Of a stretch of DNA of 13,213 bases, positions 1 to 7,266 are shown piece by piece. A model generated the notes under the pieces. It worked only from the letters and a program-made list of their open reading frames with translations, was not told where the DNA came from and made no database searches. Position 1 is the first letter of the stretch, and each line of letters starts with the position of its first letter. A program made the translations under genes and the position numbers. The DNA is from JAUZQZ01 sp964492105 (lineage in GTDB: Bacteria; Pseudomonadota; Zetaproteobacteria; Mariprofundales; Mariprofundaceae), in NCBI GenBank assembly GCA_964492105.1, contig CAZBJB010000042.1, forward strand, positions 1-13,213, given 5' to 3'.

Positions 1-125
1 AAAAATAAACTGACTGAAACTCAGTAAAACGGCCTAGCCGAATATTTACGATATTAACGGCGTAAGTCGTTGATATTTCAAATAAAAAGAGCCTGATTTC
101 ATGTTTATTCTGCGTGATATTCTAG
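1..125. other. Gene-free leader before first element A copy
   Basis: I see no credible coding frame. The stretch is AT-rich and contains small imperfect inverted repeats, for example GATATTAACG near 52-61 against CGTTGATATT near 69-78. No T-run follows either arm, so I do not call a terminator. It ends in CTAG (122-125), which directly abuts the first copy of element A. Confidence 0.5.
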
Positions 126-314
126 CCTGAACTATTCATGAATCGCCATGATGATTGCACCTGCCTGTGCGTGCCGCACGCAGACAGGCCGGGCCTTTGT
201 TCGCAACGGATACCGAGGAGAGAGACCGTAGCCGTGCATACGGACGACCGACGAGGAATTCGGTGCGAACAAAGAAACAAGCAAGGGTATGGCAGAATTT
301 ATGAATAGTTCAGA
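126..314 (+). repeat. Element A copy 1: most complete MITE-like copy
   Basis: Seen in the sequence: an 18-bp terminal inverted repeat, CCTGAACTATTCATGAAT at 126-143 against the reverse complement of 297-314, matches at 16 of 18 positions. The element is 189 bp and is flanked by CTAG (122-125) and CTAA (315-318), which looks like a degraded 4-bp target duplication of YTAR type. Inside are a GC-rich hairpin (about 160-190, CCTGCCTGTGCGTG facing CGCACGCAGACAGG), a perfect 11-bp inverted repeat (CTTTGTTCGCA at 195-205, TGCGAACAAAG at 264-274) and a smaller CCGT/ACGG stem between them. No open frame is present, so it is non-autonomous. The parent transposase is unknown; the YTAR-like flank would suit an IS5-like or IS1380-like family, but that is inference. 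Confidence 0.8.
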
Positions 315-598
315 CTAATTGCCACTTCAGAAAGATTTTCCAACTCCCGGCTGGGTCGTATTCGAAGCCGCTGTTTCGTCCATGTGATACTGGCCTGTAT
401 CACTCCCTTCACCAGTTCGATGTCATCCACTCTTTTGCGCACCCTTTCGCATGTCTTTGACCATGCCGCCAAGGCCAATTAATCGAATCGAAATATCCAT
501 GGGCGCAATATTTCACTTGCATCGCCCTGTTGAAAAAAATGAAGGGACGCTGGATATGCCTGCCGCTGATTCATCGCTTCTACCTGCCTAACGATCAT
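299..598 (-). other. Possible decayed coding frame cut by element A
   Basis: On the minus strand an ATG at 598 opens 39 codons, ending in a TAA at 479-481. The same frame then stays open for 59 more codons, until the TAA inside the right end of element A (299-301). Joined, the frame would be about 100 residues with one internal stop. The second half is rich in charged residues with runs such as RVRKRVDDIELVKG, which looks protein-like. I recognise no family. It may be an old gene tail eroded after element A inserted, or chance. Nothing else that looks coding is visible between 315 and 684. Confidence 0.2.
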
Positions 599-684
599 CC
601 TGCTTGCGCCACCTCTGTATGATGAAAGGCAGGATTGGTGGTGCAGGCGGCGGCTAAAGACCGCGACATATTTTGGAGCCCTAG

Positions 685-826
685 CCTGAACTATTCATAC
701 ATTCTGCCATGCCCTTGCTTGTTCCTTTATCCCTGCCTGTGCGATGCACCTGCCTGTGCGATGCACCTGTCTGCGTGCCACGCACAGGCAGGCGCAATCA
801 TCACGGCGATTTATGAATAGTTCATG
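685..826 (-). repeat. Element A copy 2: inverted, internally shortened
   Basis: The left boundary follows CTAG (681-684) and reads CCTGAACTATTCAT, then matches the reverse complement of copy 1's right end through about 727. The right boundary (809-824) is the reverse complement of copy 1's left end, including the ATGATTGCGCCTGCC segment and the GC hairpin. This is therefore the same element in opposite orientation with its middle deleted. A right-hand target duplicate is not obvious (TGAG at 827-830 against CTAG). The hairpin arm has expanded as a tandem repeat, listed separately. Confidence 0.75.
732..780. repeat. 17-bp tandem repeat within element A copy 2
   Basis: CCTGCCTGTGCGATGCA occurs twice head to tail (732-748 and 749-765), followed by a diverged third unit, CCTGTCTGCGTGCCA (766-780). 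The third unit pairs with ACGCACAGGCAGG just downstream, forming the element's hairpin. The array looks like local slippage within one arm of that hairpin. Confidence 0.8.
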
Positions 827-920
827 TGAGGTTCGGCACCTTTCATGTTAGCCTCTTATTCGTTATGGTAGCGATGAATGCGGCTATACCGATTATCCCG
901 TGCTGAAACAAGCTATTCAA

Positions 921-946
921 CCCGCATGATTCATGAATCATGCGGG
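921..946. promoter_or_regulatory. Perfect 26-bp palindrome upstream of reductase promoter
   Basis: The 13-base arm CCCGCATGATTCA is followed immediately by its exact reverse complement with no spacer. It ends 15 bp upstream of the candidate -35 box at 962. A spacerless perfect dyad in this position would suit a dimeric regulator of the reductase gene. It lacks the loop and T-run of a rho-independent terminator. The core ATTCATGAATC also occurs in the left end of element A (copies 1 and 6). Operator function is inference. Confidence 0.4.
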
Positions 947-961
947 TCAGAGTAGTGTGTG

Positions 962-989
962 TTGCTTTAATGGGCGAAATCACTATAAA
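962..989 (+). promoter_or_regulatory. Candidate sigma-70 promoter of the reductase gene
   Basis: TTGCTT (962-967) and TATAAA (984-989) are separated by 16 bp. The predicted start is near 996, at the site where element B inserted. Before that insertion the leader would have been under 20 nt with the Shine-Dalgarno at its very 5' end; now it is about 180 nt. This is a consensus match only. Confidence 0.4.
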
Positions 990-998
990 GAGCCTAAG

Positions 999-1159
999 GA
1001 GCCTCTTGCAAAACTCATGAGCGGCGATCGGCTTCCCCACTTCGGCCCATTTCCGAGCTTGAATTTCGCTCTATGGGATCACCATGCAGCTCATTCAATC
1101 CCGAAAATGGTCTCAACGTGGGATTGCCACTCATCCACCCAGCGTTTTGCAAGAGGCTC
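999..1159. mobile_element. Element B: 161-bp MITE with 16-bp perfect terminal repeats
   Basis: GAGCCTCTTGCAAAAC at 999-1014 is repeated exactly in inverse orientation at 1144-1159. The element is flanked by TAAG direct repeats (995-998 and 1160-1163), a 4-bp target duplication. It encodes no transposase. The terminal sequence and YTAR-like target resemble IS5-family ends; this is family knowledge, not a search result. Just inside each end is a second matching block (ATGAGCGGC at 1017-1025 and its near-complement around 1126-1134). The insertion lies between the candidate promoter and the reductase start codon. Confidence 0.85.
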
Positions 1160-1160
1160 T

Positions 1161-1166
1161 AAGGAG
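1161..1166 (+). promoter_or_regulatory. Shine-Dalgarno rebuilt by the element B target duplication
   Basis: AAGGAG lies 8 bp before the ATG at 1175. Its first three bases belong to the TAAG duplicate made by element B. Removing the element and one TAAG leaves CCTAAGGAGTAGG before the start codon, so the original ribosome-binding site was split and then restored by the duplication. Confidence 0.7.
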
Positions 1167-1174
1167 TAGGGAAT

Positions 1175-2107
1175 ATGGGCCTGCTTGTTGATGGTATCTG
1201 GAAAACCGATGACGGCAAATGGGTGTCAAAGGATGGCATATTTCGCCGATCCGCGTCGCAGTTCCGTAACAGCATTGGCTCAAGTGAGTTTCCGGCCGAG
1301 GCTGGCCGTTATCATCTCTATGTCTGCCTCGCCTGCCCGTGGGCGCACCGCACGCTGATCTTCCGCAAAATCAAGGGGTTGAAGAATCTGATCGGGGTGA
1401 CGACCGTGCATCCGCATATGCTGAAAAACGGCTGGGAGTACAAGGCGGAACCGGAACCGCTATACAGTTTCCACTACCACCATCAGTTCTATACGAAGGC
1501 CGATCCCCATTATTCGGGACGCGTCAGCGTGCCGATGCTATGGGATAAACAGCGCGCAACCATCGTCAACAATGAATCGGCTGAGATTATCCGCATGTTC
1601 AATTCGGCCTTCGATTCCCTGACCGGCAATACGCGCGACTATTATCCCGAAGCGTTGCGCGATGACATTGATGCCGTCAATACTTTTGTCTATGACAATG
1701 TGAACAACGGCGTCTACAAATGTGGTTTCGCCACGGTGCAGGATGTGTATGAAGAGGCGTTCAATGCGCTGTTCTCGGCGCTGGATGAACTGGAGACACG
1801 CCTGTCACACCAACGGTATCTGGTTGGCAATCAAATCACCGAAGCGGACTGGCGACTGTTCACCACACTGGTGCGCTTCGACGCCGTGTATTACAGCCAT
1901 TTCAAGTGCAACCGCAACCGAATCATGGATATGCCGAATCTCTGGGGCTATCTGCGTGATCTTTATCAACAGCCGGGCATCGCCGACACGGTCAACATGG
2001 AGCATATCAAGCAGCATTATTACTCGCATGAATCGATCAACCCGACCCGTATTGTACCGAAAGGCCCGGAACTGGATTTTAGCCTGACTATTCATGAACC
2101 TCCGTGA
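1175..2107 (+). CDS. yqjG: Glutathionyl-hydroquinone reductase (omega/xi-class GST)
   Basis: The 310-residue protein matches the YqjG/PcpF family, cytosolic enzymes that reduce glutathionyl-(hydro)quinones using glutathione, releasing the hydroquinone and GSSG. The N-terminal thioredoxin-like domain carries the family signature CLACPWAHR with the catalytic Cys at residue 54 and an extra Cys at 51. Further family blocks follow: HADPHYSGR-like (about 110-116), NNESAEIIRMFN (about 130-141), and in the helical C-terminal domain TEADWRLFTTLVRFD and INPTRI. The start is supported by AAGGAG 8 bp upstream. The last six to seven residues (LTIHEPP) and the stop codon come from element A copy 3, replacing the usual family tail, but the catalytic domains are complete. 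It is monocistronic and convergent with ntrC. Confidence 0.93.
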   Translation: MGLLVDGIWKTDDGKWVSKDGIFRRSASQFRNSIGSSEFPAEAGRYHLYVCLACPWAHRTLIFRKIKGLKNLIGVTTVHPHMLKNGWEYKAEPEPLYSFHYHHQFYTKADPHYSGRVSVPMLWDKQRATIVNNESAEIIRMFNSAFDSLTGNTRDYYPEALRDDIDAVNTFVYDNVNNGVYKCGFATVQDVYEEAFNALFSALDELETRLSHQRYLVGNQITEADWRLFTTLVRFDAVYYSHFKCNRNRIMDMPNLWGYLRDLYQQPGIADTVNMEHIKQHYYSHESINPTRIVPKGPELDFSLTIHEPP

Positions 2108-2168
2108 TGATTGCGCCTGCCTGTGCGTGAACGCACGCAGACAGGCCGGCCGGATCCTTGTTCGCAAC
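2083..2168 (+). repeat. Element A copy 3 (left part), overlapping the reductase 3' end
   Basis: Follows TTAG (2079-2082). Reads CCTGACTATTCATGAAC with one A missing relative to other copies, then TGATGATTGCGCCTGCC, the GC hairpin (GCCTGCCTGTGCGT facing ACGCACGCAGACAGGC) and a GTTCGCAAC block ending at 2168, as in copy 1. No right end is recognisable before ntrC ends at 2221. The hairpin sits between the convergent reductase and ntrC genes and has no T-run. Confidence 0.75.
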
Positions 2169-2220
2169 ATATGCTTTGTTCCTCTTCCATGGGCATGGTT
2201 CACCCCCTCCTCCCTTAATT

Positions 2221-3607
2221 TTAATTCCTGAAATATGCCGGATCAATGTGATACTGGCGCAGCAGTTTGCGTACCGTATTGCGGTTCAATCCCAGCATCC
2301 GCGCCGCCTTGATCTGATTGCCCTCGCAACGCTTCATCGCCAACATGAGTAACGGAGGCTCCACTTCACCCAACAGATGCTTGTGCAGATCCATAGCCTC
2401 GGCGTAGCCAAGTTTGTCCATGTAGTGGCGGATGCAACGGTTGACGGCTTCGGACAGAGATTCTTCCTTCTGTGTATGGTTTCCCCTGTTGCCCAGTGCC
2501 AGTGCGACATCCGACAGGGTGATGGCAGCACCGGGCGTGAGCAGTGCCAGCCTGCGCATGACGTTCTTCAATTCACGTACATTGCCCGGCCAGTCATACG
2601 TTTTAAGCAGATTGATGGCTTCATCCAGGAGGATGGGTGGCACCATCTCCAATTCCTCCGCCGCGGCTACAAGCATGGCTCCGGCCAGTTGATGGATATC
2701 ATCCCTGCGCTCGCGCAGGGGGGGAATATGTACGGGAATGACGTTCAGGCGATAATACAAATCCTCACGAAACGTCCCCCGTTTGATTTTATATTGCAAA
2801 TCCTGGTGTGTCGCCGCCAGAAGGCGGACATTCACAGGCTGGTTCTCACGGCTGCCAACGCGCTGGACTACCCCCTCTTCCAGCACGCGCAATAATTTGA
2901 CTTGCAAGCTGGCGGGCATATCACCAATTTCATCCAGAAATAACGTGCCCTGATCCGCTTGTTCAAAACGCCCCGCACGGGCGCGATCCGCACCGGTGAA
3001 GGCACCCTTCTCATGTCCGAACAATTCGGATTCTAATAATTCCGCCGGAATGGCAGCCGTATTAATCGGGACAAAAGGGTTGTGGTTACGCTTGCTTTGC
3101 TGATGCAGAACGCGTGCCACCAGATCCTTTCCGGTTCCGGATTCGCCAGTGATTAATACGGTCAGATCGGATGCGGCAACACGACCCAATGTGCGGAACA
3201 ACTGCTGCATGGAGGCGCTGCGGCCAATGATCAGATTAGTCTCGTCAGCAATTTTGTCATGCCTTGCTTCTTCCTGTTGGGGCTTGAGACGGCGCGCCAG
3301 TGATCGTACTTCATCCAGATCAAAGGGTTNNNNNNNNNNCGCGGTACGCCTGGGCGGCGTTGTCAAACGTAGTTTCCGCTGTTAGCAAAACCACCGGCGC
3401 CGAAAACAGGCCCGCTGCTACCGCTTCCATGCCATTGCCATCCGGCAGATAAACATCAAGAAAGACCAGTGCAAATTCCTGCATGGCCATGGCCTGCTTC
3501 GCTTGCTCCAAACTTTCCGCCTGCACGACTTCCATGCCTTCTTCACCAAGCACGCGCGCCAACACCCAGCGGATACCTTCATCATCATCCACGACCAGTA
3601 CGTGCAT
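2221..3607 (-). CDS. ntrC: Nitrogen regulation response regulator NtrC (interrupted by assembly gap)
   Basis: A sigma-54-dependent activator, presumably of nitrogen-assimilation genes, phosphorylated by NtrB. The receiver domain (read from 3607) has the acidic pocket DDD at residues 7-9, phosphoacceptor Asp51 and the switch Thr76. The AAA+ domain has Walker A GESGTGKD, the sigma-54-contact loop GAFTGA, Walker B TLFLDEIGD and an arginine finger region. The C-terminal Fis-type helix-turn-helix is NQIKAARMLGLNRNTVRKLL. The two halves are in different frames only because ten N (3330-3339) stand in for an unsized gap. The family needs 9 residues between AYR and PFDL (27 nt), but 13 nt are present, so about 24 bases are probably missing where 10 N are shown. 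The G before the gap and AA after it fit a G/A-GAFDYLP-K linker. The start codon overlaps the ntrB stop by one base. I treat it as an intact gene, not a pseudogene. Confidence 0.9.
3330..3339. other. Assembly gap of ten N inside ntrC
   Basis: Ten N, likely a placeholder length. It causes an apparent frameshift in the alpha5/linker end of the NtrC receiver domain. Expected real length from the family is about 24 bases. Confidence 0.95.
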
Positions 3608-4617
3608 CAGTGGGTCTTCCCGATGGGTAAATGCAGAATAAAGTTGGTGCGTCCTGCTTCTGATTGCAGCCTGACCTGACCGTTATGCTCCTGCATCACG
3701 CGCTGGATCAGTGCCAGCCCCAATCCATTACCGCGCGCCTTGGCAGTCACGAAGGGTTCAAACAGATGATCCTGAATGTGCCGGGGGATGGGTTCACCAT
3801 CATTGGTGATACGCACTTCCAGTACGGCGCCCTTGTGCCCCGGCAGTTTGATGGTGGTGTTCACGCGGGTGAGCCATTCGATGTGCGACGCCCCCGCTTC
3901 CAGGGCATTCGTCCACAGATTTTCAATGGCCTGCCGGAGCCTACTCGCATGGGCCTGGATCAGGGGCAGGCTGGGATCGAAAACGCGGCGTACGGTAACA
4001 CCGTCCACCGGACAACATACATCATCAATCAAGCTGTGAATATTGATAGCTTCCATCCCGATAGGCGCGCGAGGGCCCAGTTGCAGAAAGCTGTCAATGC
4101 GCTCGCGGATGAGATCAACCTGAGCAAGCATCATCACTGCCGCTTCCCTTTGATCCCCTTGCGACAACTGCTCGGACAGCCACTGCGCCGCACCGCGAAG
4201 GGCAGCCAGCGGATTTTTCACTTCATGCGCCATTTCCAGTGCAATTCTGGCGACGGCCTCGGCCATTTCCTGACGCTTTACATGTTGCTCCAGTTCGTGC
4301 CGGCCAGCCTCGGGAACCATCAGCAGGGCATAACCATCGCCGGCGGGGCCAATATGTAACGAACATGGGGCGTTGTTGCTGCGTTCGCAGAGACCATGGC
4401 TGGACAACGATCCGTAATTACCCTTCATGTGATCAAGCATGACCTGCATCTCTGATTCCGGTACGAACAGATTGGATGCGTGGCGTCCCGTCAGCGCCCG
4501 CTCGGGAATGCCCAGCGCGGATTGTGCTTCCATATTAGCACTCAGAATGAAGCCTTCATTGTCCAGCATCAGCATGGGCAGGGGAATGGAGGAAACCAGA
4601 ATAGATTCAGACGACAC
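3607..4617 (-). CDS. ntrB: Nitrogen regulation sensor histidine kinase NtrB
   Basis: A cytoplasmic PAS-HisKA-HATPase kinase, normally controlled by PII protein, that phosphorylates and dephosphorylates NtrC. No membrane segment is visible. The PAS domain begins around LPMLMLDNEGFILSAN; the H-box is EMAHEVKNPLAALRG with the phosphorylated His; the N-box is ENLWTNALEA; the G-boxes are TNDGEPIP and GNGLGLAL. The frame opens further upstream to a TTG at 4671, which would overlap dusB by 50 bases and has no clear Shine-Dalgarno. I prefer the GTG at 4617, four bases after the dusB stop, which would be translationally coupled. That gives 336 residues, close to the family length. The stop overlaps the ntrC ATG by one base. 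Confidence 0.9.
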   Translation of the reverse strand: MSSESILVSSIPLPMLMLDNEGFILSANMEAQSALGIPERALTGRHASNLFVPESEMQVMLDHMKGNYGSLSSHGLCERSNNAPCSLHIGPAGDGYALLMVPEAGRHELEQHVKRQEMAEAVARIALEMAHEVKNPLAALRGAAQWLSEQLSQGDQREAAVMMLAQVDLIRERIDSFLQLGPRAPIGMEAINIHSLIDDVCCPVDGVTVRRVFDPSLPLIQAHASRLRQAIENLWTNALEAGASHIEWLTRVNTTIKLPGHKGAVLEVRITNDGEPIPRHIQDHLFEPFVTAKARGNGLGLALIQRVMQEHNGQVRLQSEAGRTNFILHLPIGKTH

Positions 4618-4621
4618 GCAA

Positions 4622-5617
4622 TCAGACTCGAGTTTTATGATTTGTGTGGAAGAAGGCTTCTGCGCCTTCAAGTTGCGCTTGCCACGCTGTCAGCGATTGA
4701 AAATGACGGCGAAATTCAGCCGACGCATCCATACCCTTACTATACCAGATCACATGCTTGCGTACGAGTTTCGAAGCTGTTTGCTCGCCATGATGTTTTG
4801 CCAGTGCCAACATATGATCCCGGATTACACGCCAGCGGGCGGCGCCATCCGGCCTGGCGGGTGACTGATTGCCCAGCAGCGCGGCCTTCACTTCGGCCAG
4901 TACCCATGGGTTGCCCTGTACGGCCCGGCCCATCATCATCCCGTCACATCCCGCGATACGCAACATCTCCATGGCTGAAGCCGCGTCCACTACGTCACCA
5001 TTGCCCAGCACCGGAATGGAAACGGCCTGTTTGGCCAGTCCAATATCTTCCCAGTCGGCATGCCCGTTGAACATCTGAGATCGTGTTCGTCCATGCACCG
5101 TCAGCATCTGAATACCCGATGCCTCGGCAATCTTTGCAATGCGTGCGACGTTTTTCGAGGCATGATCCCAACCCGTACGGATTTTCAGGGTCACCGGCAG
5201 ATCTACGGCGCAGACCACGGCTTCCAGAATCCGCGCAACAGCGACTTCATCCTTTAACAATGCGGAACCGGCGACTTGCCTGCAGATTTTCTTGACTGGA
5301 CATCCCATATTTATATCAATGAAATCAGCCCCCCTGGACGCCGCCCAGCGCGCTGCCTCCCTCATGTAACCGGAGTCGGAACCGGCAATCTGGATACCGA
5401 CGGGATGTTCATCTTTATCAATTTCAGCCATACGTTTTGTACGTTCCCTGCCCTGATCCACCGCCCGGGAAGCAATCATTTCCGTCACCATCAGTCCCGC
5501 ACCGAAATGTTTGCATATGCGGCGAAAAGGTAAATCGGTGATACCCGCCATCGGAGCCAGCGCCAGTGGCACGTCGATACGCGTGAGGCCCAGCATGAAG
5601 CCCGGTTTAGCCTGCAT
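4622..5617 (-). CDS. dusB: tRNA dihydrouridine synthase, DusB/NifR3 type
   Basis: An FMN- and NADPH-dependent enzyme that reduces uridines in the tRNA D-loop. The 331-residue TIM-barrel protein shows APMAGITDLPFR near the N-terminus (21-32), the DINMGCPVKK motif with catalytic Cys106, AGSALL, KIRTGW, the HGRTRSQ substrate/phosphate motif and GNGDV and MMGRAVQGNPW for FMN phosphate binding. The ATG at 5617 lacks a clear Shine-Dalgarno; the internal ATG at residue 8 is also plausible. It is first in the operon with ntrB and ntrC, the arrangement known as nifR3-ntrB-ntrC in Rhodobacter, Azospirillum and Rhizobium. No direct nitrogen role for the enzyme follows from this. Confidence 0.93.
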   Translation of the reverse strand: MQAKPGFMLGLTRIDVPLALAPMAGITDLPFRRICKHFGAGLMVTEMIASRAVDQGRERTKRMAEIDKDEHPVGIQIAGSDSGYMREAARWAASRGADFIDINMGCPVKKICRQVAGSALLKDEVAVARILEAVVCAVDLPVTLKIRTGWDHASKNVARIAKIAEASGIQMLTVHGRTRSQMFNGHADWEDIGLAKQAVSIPVLGNGDVVDAASAMEMLRIAGCDGMMMGRAVQGNPWVLAEVKAALLGNQSPARPDGAARWRVIRDHMLALAKHHGEQTASKLVRKHVIWYSKGMDASAEFRRHFQSLTAWQAQLEGAEAFFHTNHKTRV

Positions 5618-5685
5618 GGGTGAACAATGCGGGTTAAATCCTCATCCCCACGAGTGAAACGGATAGCTCGCACATGATTTAGGCA

Positions 5686-5713
5686 ATTATAGCGTCTGGC
5701 GTATGGAAGTCAT
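5686..5713 (-). promoter_or_regulatory. Candidate sigma-70 promoter of dusB-ntrB-ntrC
   Basis: On the minus strand ATGACT (5713-5708) and a perfect TATAAT (5691-5686) are separated by 16 bp, giving a leader of about 60 nt to the dusB ATG. The upstream edge is 7 bp from element A copy 4. Confidence 0.5.
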
Positions 5714-5719
5714 CCCTAA

Positions 5720-5750
5720 CCTGAACCATTCATAAACACTACCGCGCCCA
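5720..5750 (+). repeat. Element A copy 4: diverged left-end remnant
   Basis: CCTGAACCATTCATAAA follows CTAA (5716-5719). The next bases (CACTACCGCG) resemble copy 5, after which similarity is lost. It sits upstream of the dusB promoter in the divergent dusB/M16 intergenic region (5618-5895). I see no hairpin terminator or other firm signal in the remainder of that region. Confidence 0.55.
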
Positions 5751-5895
5751 AGTTTTCCTCCCCAATCTGCCACGCTCCTTTCGCGGGGGATCCGGTTGTT
5801 CCTTTGCCTGCAACGAATCCTTGATCAGGCTGCCGCAAGCGTATACAAACGCATGTGACCGAAAGTCAGGACAACGCACATGCATTCCCCCTTGA

Positions 5896-7266
5896 ATGAA
5901 ACAGCGATTTGCGTACATTGCGCGCATGCGTTTATTCCTCATTCTCCTTCTTTTCATTCCCTTCGCTACACAGGCCTATTCTTCGGAGTCAGTGCCGACA
6001 GCAGGCAGATTACAAGAGGCGGTCTTTAAGAACGGCATCAAACTGGTCGTCGAGGAGGATCATTCCGCCCCCGTGGCTATTGTGCAGGTTTGGCACAGGG
6101 TGGGCGGTCGTGACGAGGTGCCCGGCAAGACAGGGCTGGCGCATGTGCTTGAACACATGTCGTTCAAGGGCTCGGAAAAACTTGCACCCGGCGTATTTTC
6201 TCATCGCATCGCGGCCATGGGCGGCAATGACAATGCTTTTACCGCCACGGATTACACGGCTTATTTTGAAATTGTTCCGGCGGAACACGTGGATGAAGTG
6301 CTGGCCATGGAGGCCGAGCGTTTCACACATCTGACGCTGGCGAAAGCAGATTTCGCCAAGGAAATCAAGGTCATCATGGAGGAGCGGCGTATGCGTACGG
6401 ATGATGATCCGAACAATCGTATGTTCGAGGCGTTATCCGCCGTGGCGCTACGGTTGTCACCCTACAGGAATCCCGTTATCGGGTGGATGCAGGATTTGAA
6501 ACGTCTGAATATCAGGGATGTCCGCGCCTTTTATCATCAATACTATATCCCGGGTAGTGCTACGGTCGTCATTGTTGGCGATGTGGATTTCGCCCACGTC
6601 AAACAAGTGGTCGGCCGCACCTTTGGCCGTTTGAAGAAACGACCCGTGCCGTCGCGCTTTAATCCGGTGGAACCGGAACCCCTGGGGCCCAAGCGTATGA
6701 TCGCGAACCTACCCGCCCAACTGCCGATGGAGGTGATCGCCATGCCGGTGCCTGTGTGGCATCCCGGAAAGAATGACACACAGGCGGCGGCGCTCGCGGT
6801 GGCGACCGAGATTTTAGCCGGCGGTCGTTCGGCGGTGTTGACCCGTCAGTTGGTGGATCAACAGCGTAAGGCATTTTCTGTAGGCGCGGATTACGATCCC
6901 TTTTCCATGGGTATCTACTTATGGAACGCCTACGGCATGCTGGGCTTGAAGCAGCCTGCCGCAGCCTTTGAAAAGGCCTTCTGGGCCACGATTACCAAAT
7001 TACGTCACAAGGGGCCTTCAAAGATCCGGCTGGCTACAGCCAAACGTGGAATGATCGCCGATGAGGCGTATGCCCAGGATTCACTTTATTTGCGCGCGAA
7101 GGAGATCGGCGAGCTTGAGAGCGTGGGTATTGGCGCCGACAAGCGTGGTGCATGGCTGGACGCCATTCGGAAAGTAACGGCGGCAGACGTCAGGAGAGTG
7201 CTTCGGCACTGGATCCGCCGGAACCGATCCACGACAGGCTTGCTGCAACCGGAGGTTCGCCCATGA
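5896..7266 (+). CDS. Secreted M16B zinc peptidase, catalytic subunit
   Basis: A pitrilysin-family metallopeptidase of the bacterial processing-peptidase-like M16B type. The inverted zinc motif HVLEH is at residues 83-87, with the downstream acidic ligand region IMEERRM around 160-166. Two M16 half-domains fill 456 residues. A signal peptide is clear: a hydrophobic stretch LFLILLLFIPFATQA, probably cleaved after TQA, so the protein should be periplasmic. Two starts are possible, the ATG at 5896 and the ATG at 5926; neither has a good Shine-Dalgarno, and the second gives a more standard signal peptide. Its stop overlaps the next gene by ATGA. Substrates are not predictable from sequence. Confidence 0.9.
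   Translation: MKQRFAYIARMRLFLILLLFIPFATQAYSSESVPTAGRLQEAVFKNGIKLVVEEDHSAPVAIVQVWHRVGGRDEVPGKTGLAHVLEHMSFKGSEKLAPGVFSHRIAAMGGNDNAFTATDYTAYFEIVPAEHVDEVLAMEAERFTHLTLAKADFAKEIKVIMEERRMRTDDDPNNRMFEALSAVALRLSPYRNPVIGWMQDLKRLNIRDVRAFYHQYYIPGSATVVIVGDVDFAHVKQVVGRTFGRLKKRPVPSRFNPVEPEPLGPKRMIANLPAQLPMEVIAMPVPVWHPGKNDTQAAALAVATEILAGGRSAVLTRQLVDQQRKAFSVGADYDPFSMGIYLWNAYGMLGLKQPAAAFEKAFWATITKLRHKGPSKIRLATAKRGMIADEAYAQDSLYLRAKEIGELESVGIGADKRGAWLDAIRKVTAADVRRVLRHWIRRNRSTTGLLQPEVRP

Noticed and set aside
635..820. Open frame of 61 codons on the plus strand
   Set aside because: It runs through element A copy 2 and its tandem repeat; the Cys/Pro-rich product reflects the repeat, not a gene.
685..826. CRISPR-like array from the repeated CCTGCCTGTGCG units
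   Set aside because: The units are contiguous 17-bp tandem repeats without unique spacers and belong to the element A hairpin.
933..1169. Open frame of 78 codons on the plus strand before the reductase
   Set aside because: It starts inside the 26-bp palindrome and crosses the whole of element B, with no family resemblance or Shine-Dalgarno.
2107..2160. Element A hairpin as a rho-independent terminator between convergent genes
   Set aside because: The stem is strong and GC-rich, but no T-run follows on either strand, so terminator function is not supported by sequence alone.
2377..2895. Long open frame of 172 codons opposite ntrC
   Set aside because: It is antisense to the conserved AAA+ domain of NtrC; no signal of its own.
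3320..3607. Separate stand-alone receiver-domain gene next to a truncated sigma-54 activator
   Set aside because: The split coincides with the N gap, and the two parts join into a standard NtrC once the gap is sized correctly.
3664..4359. Open frame of 231 codons opposite ntrB
   Set aside because: It is the shadow of the conserved kinase domain on the other strand.
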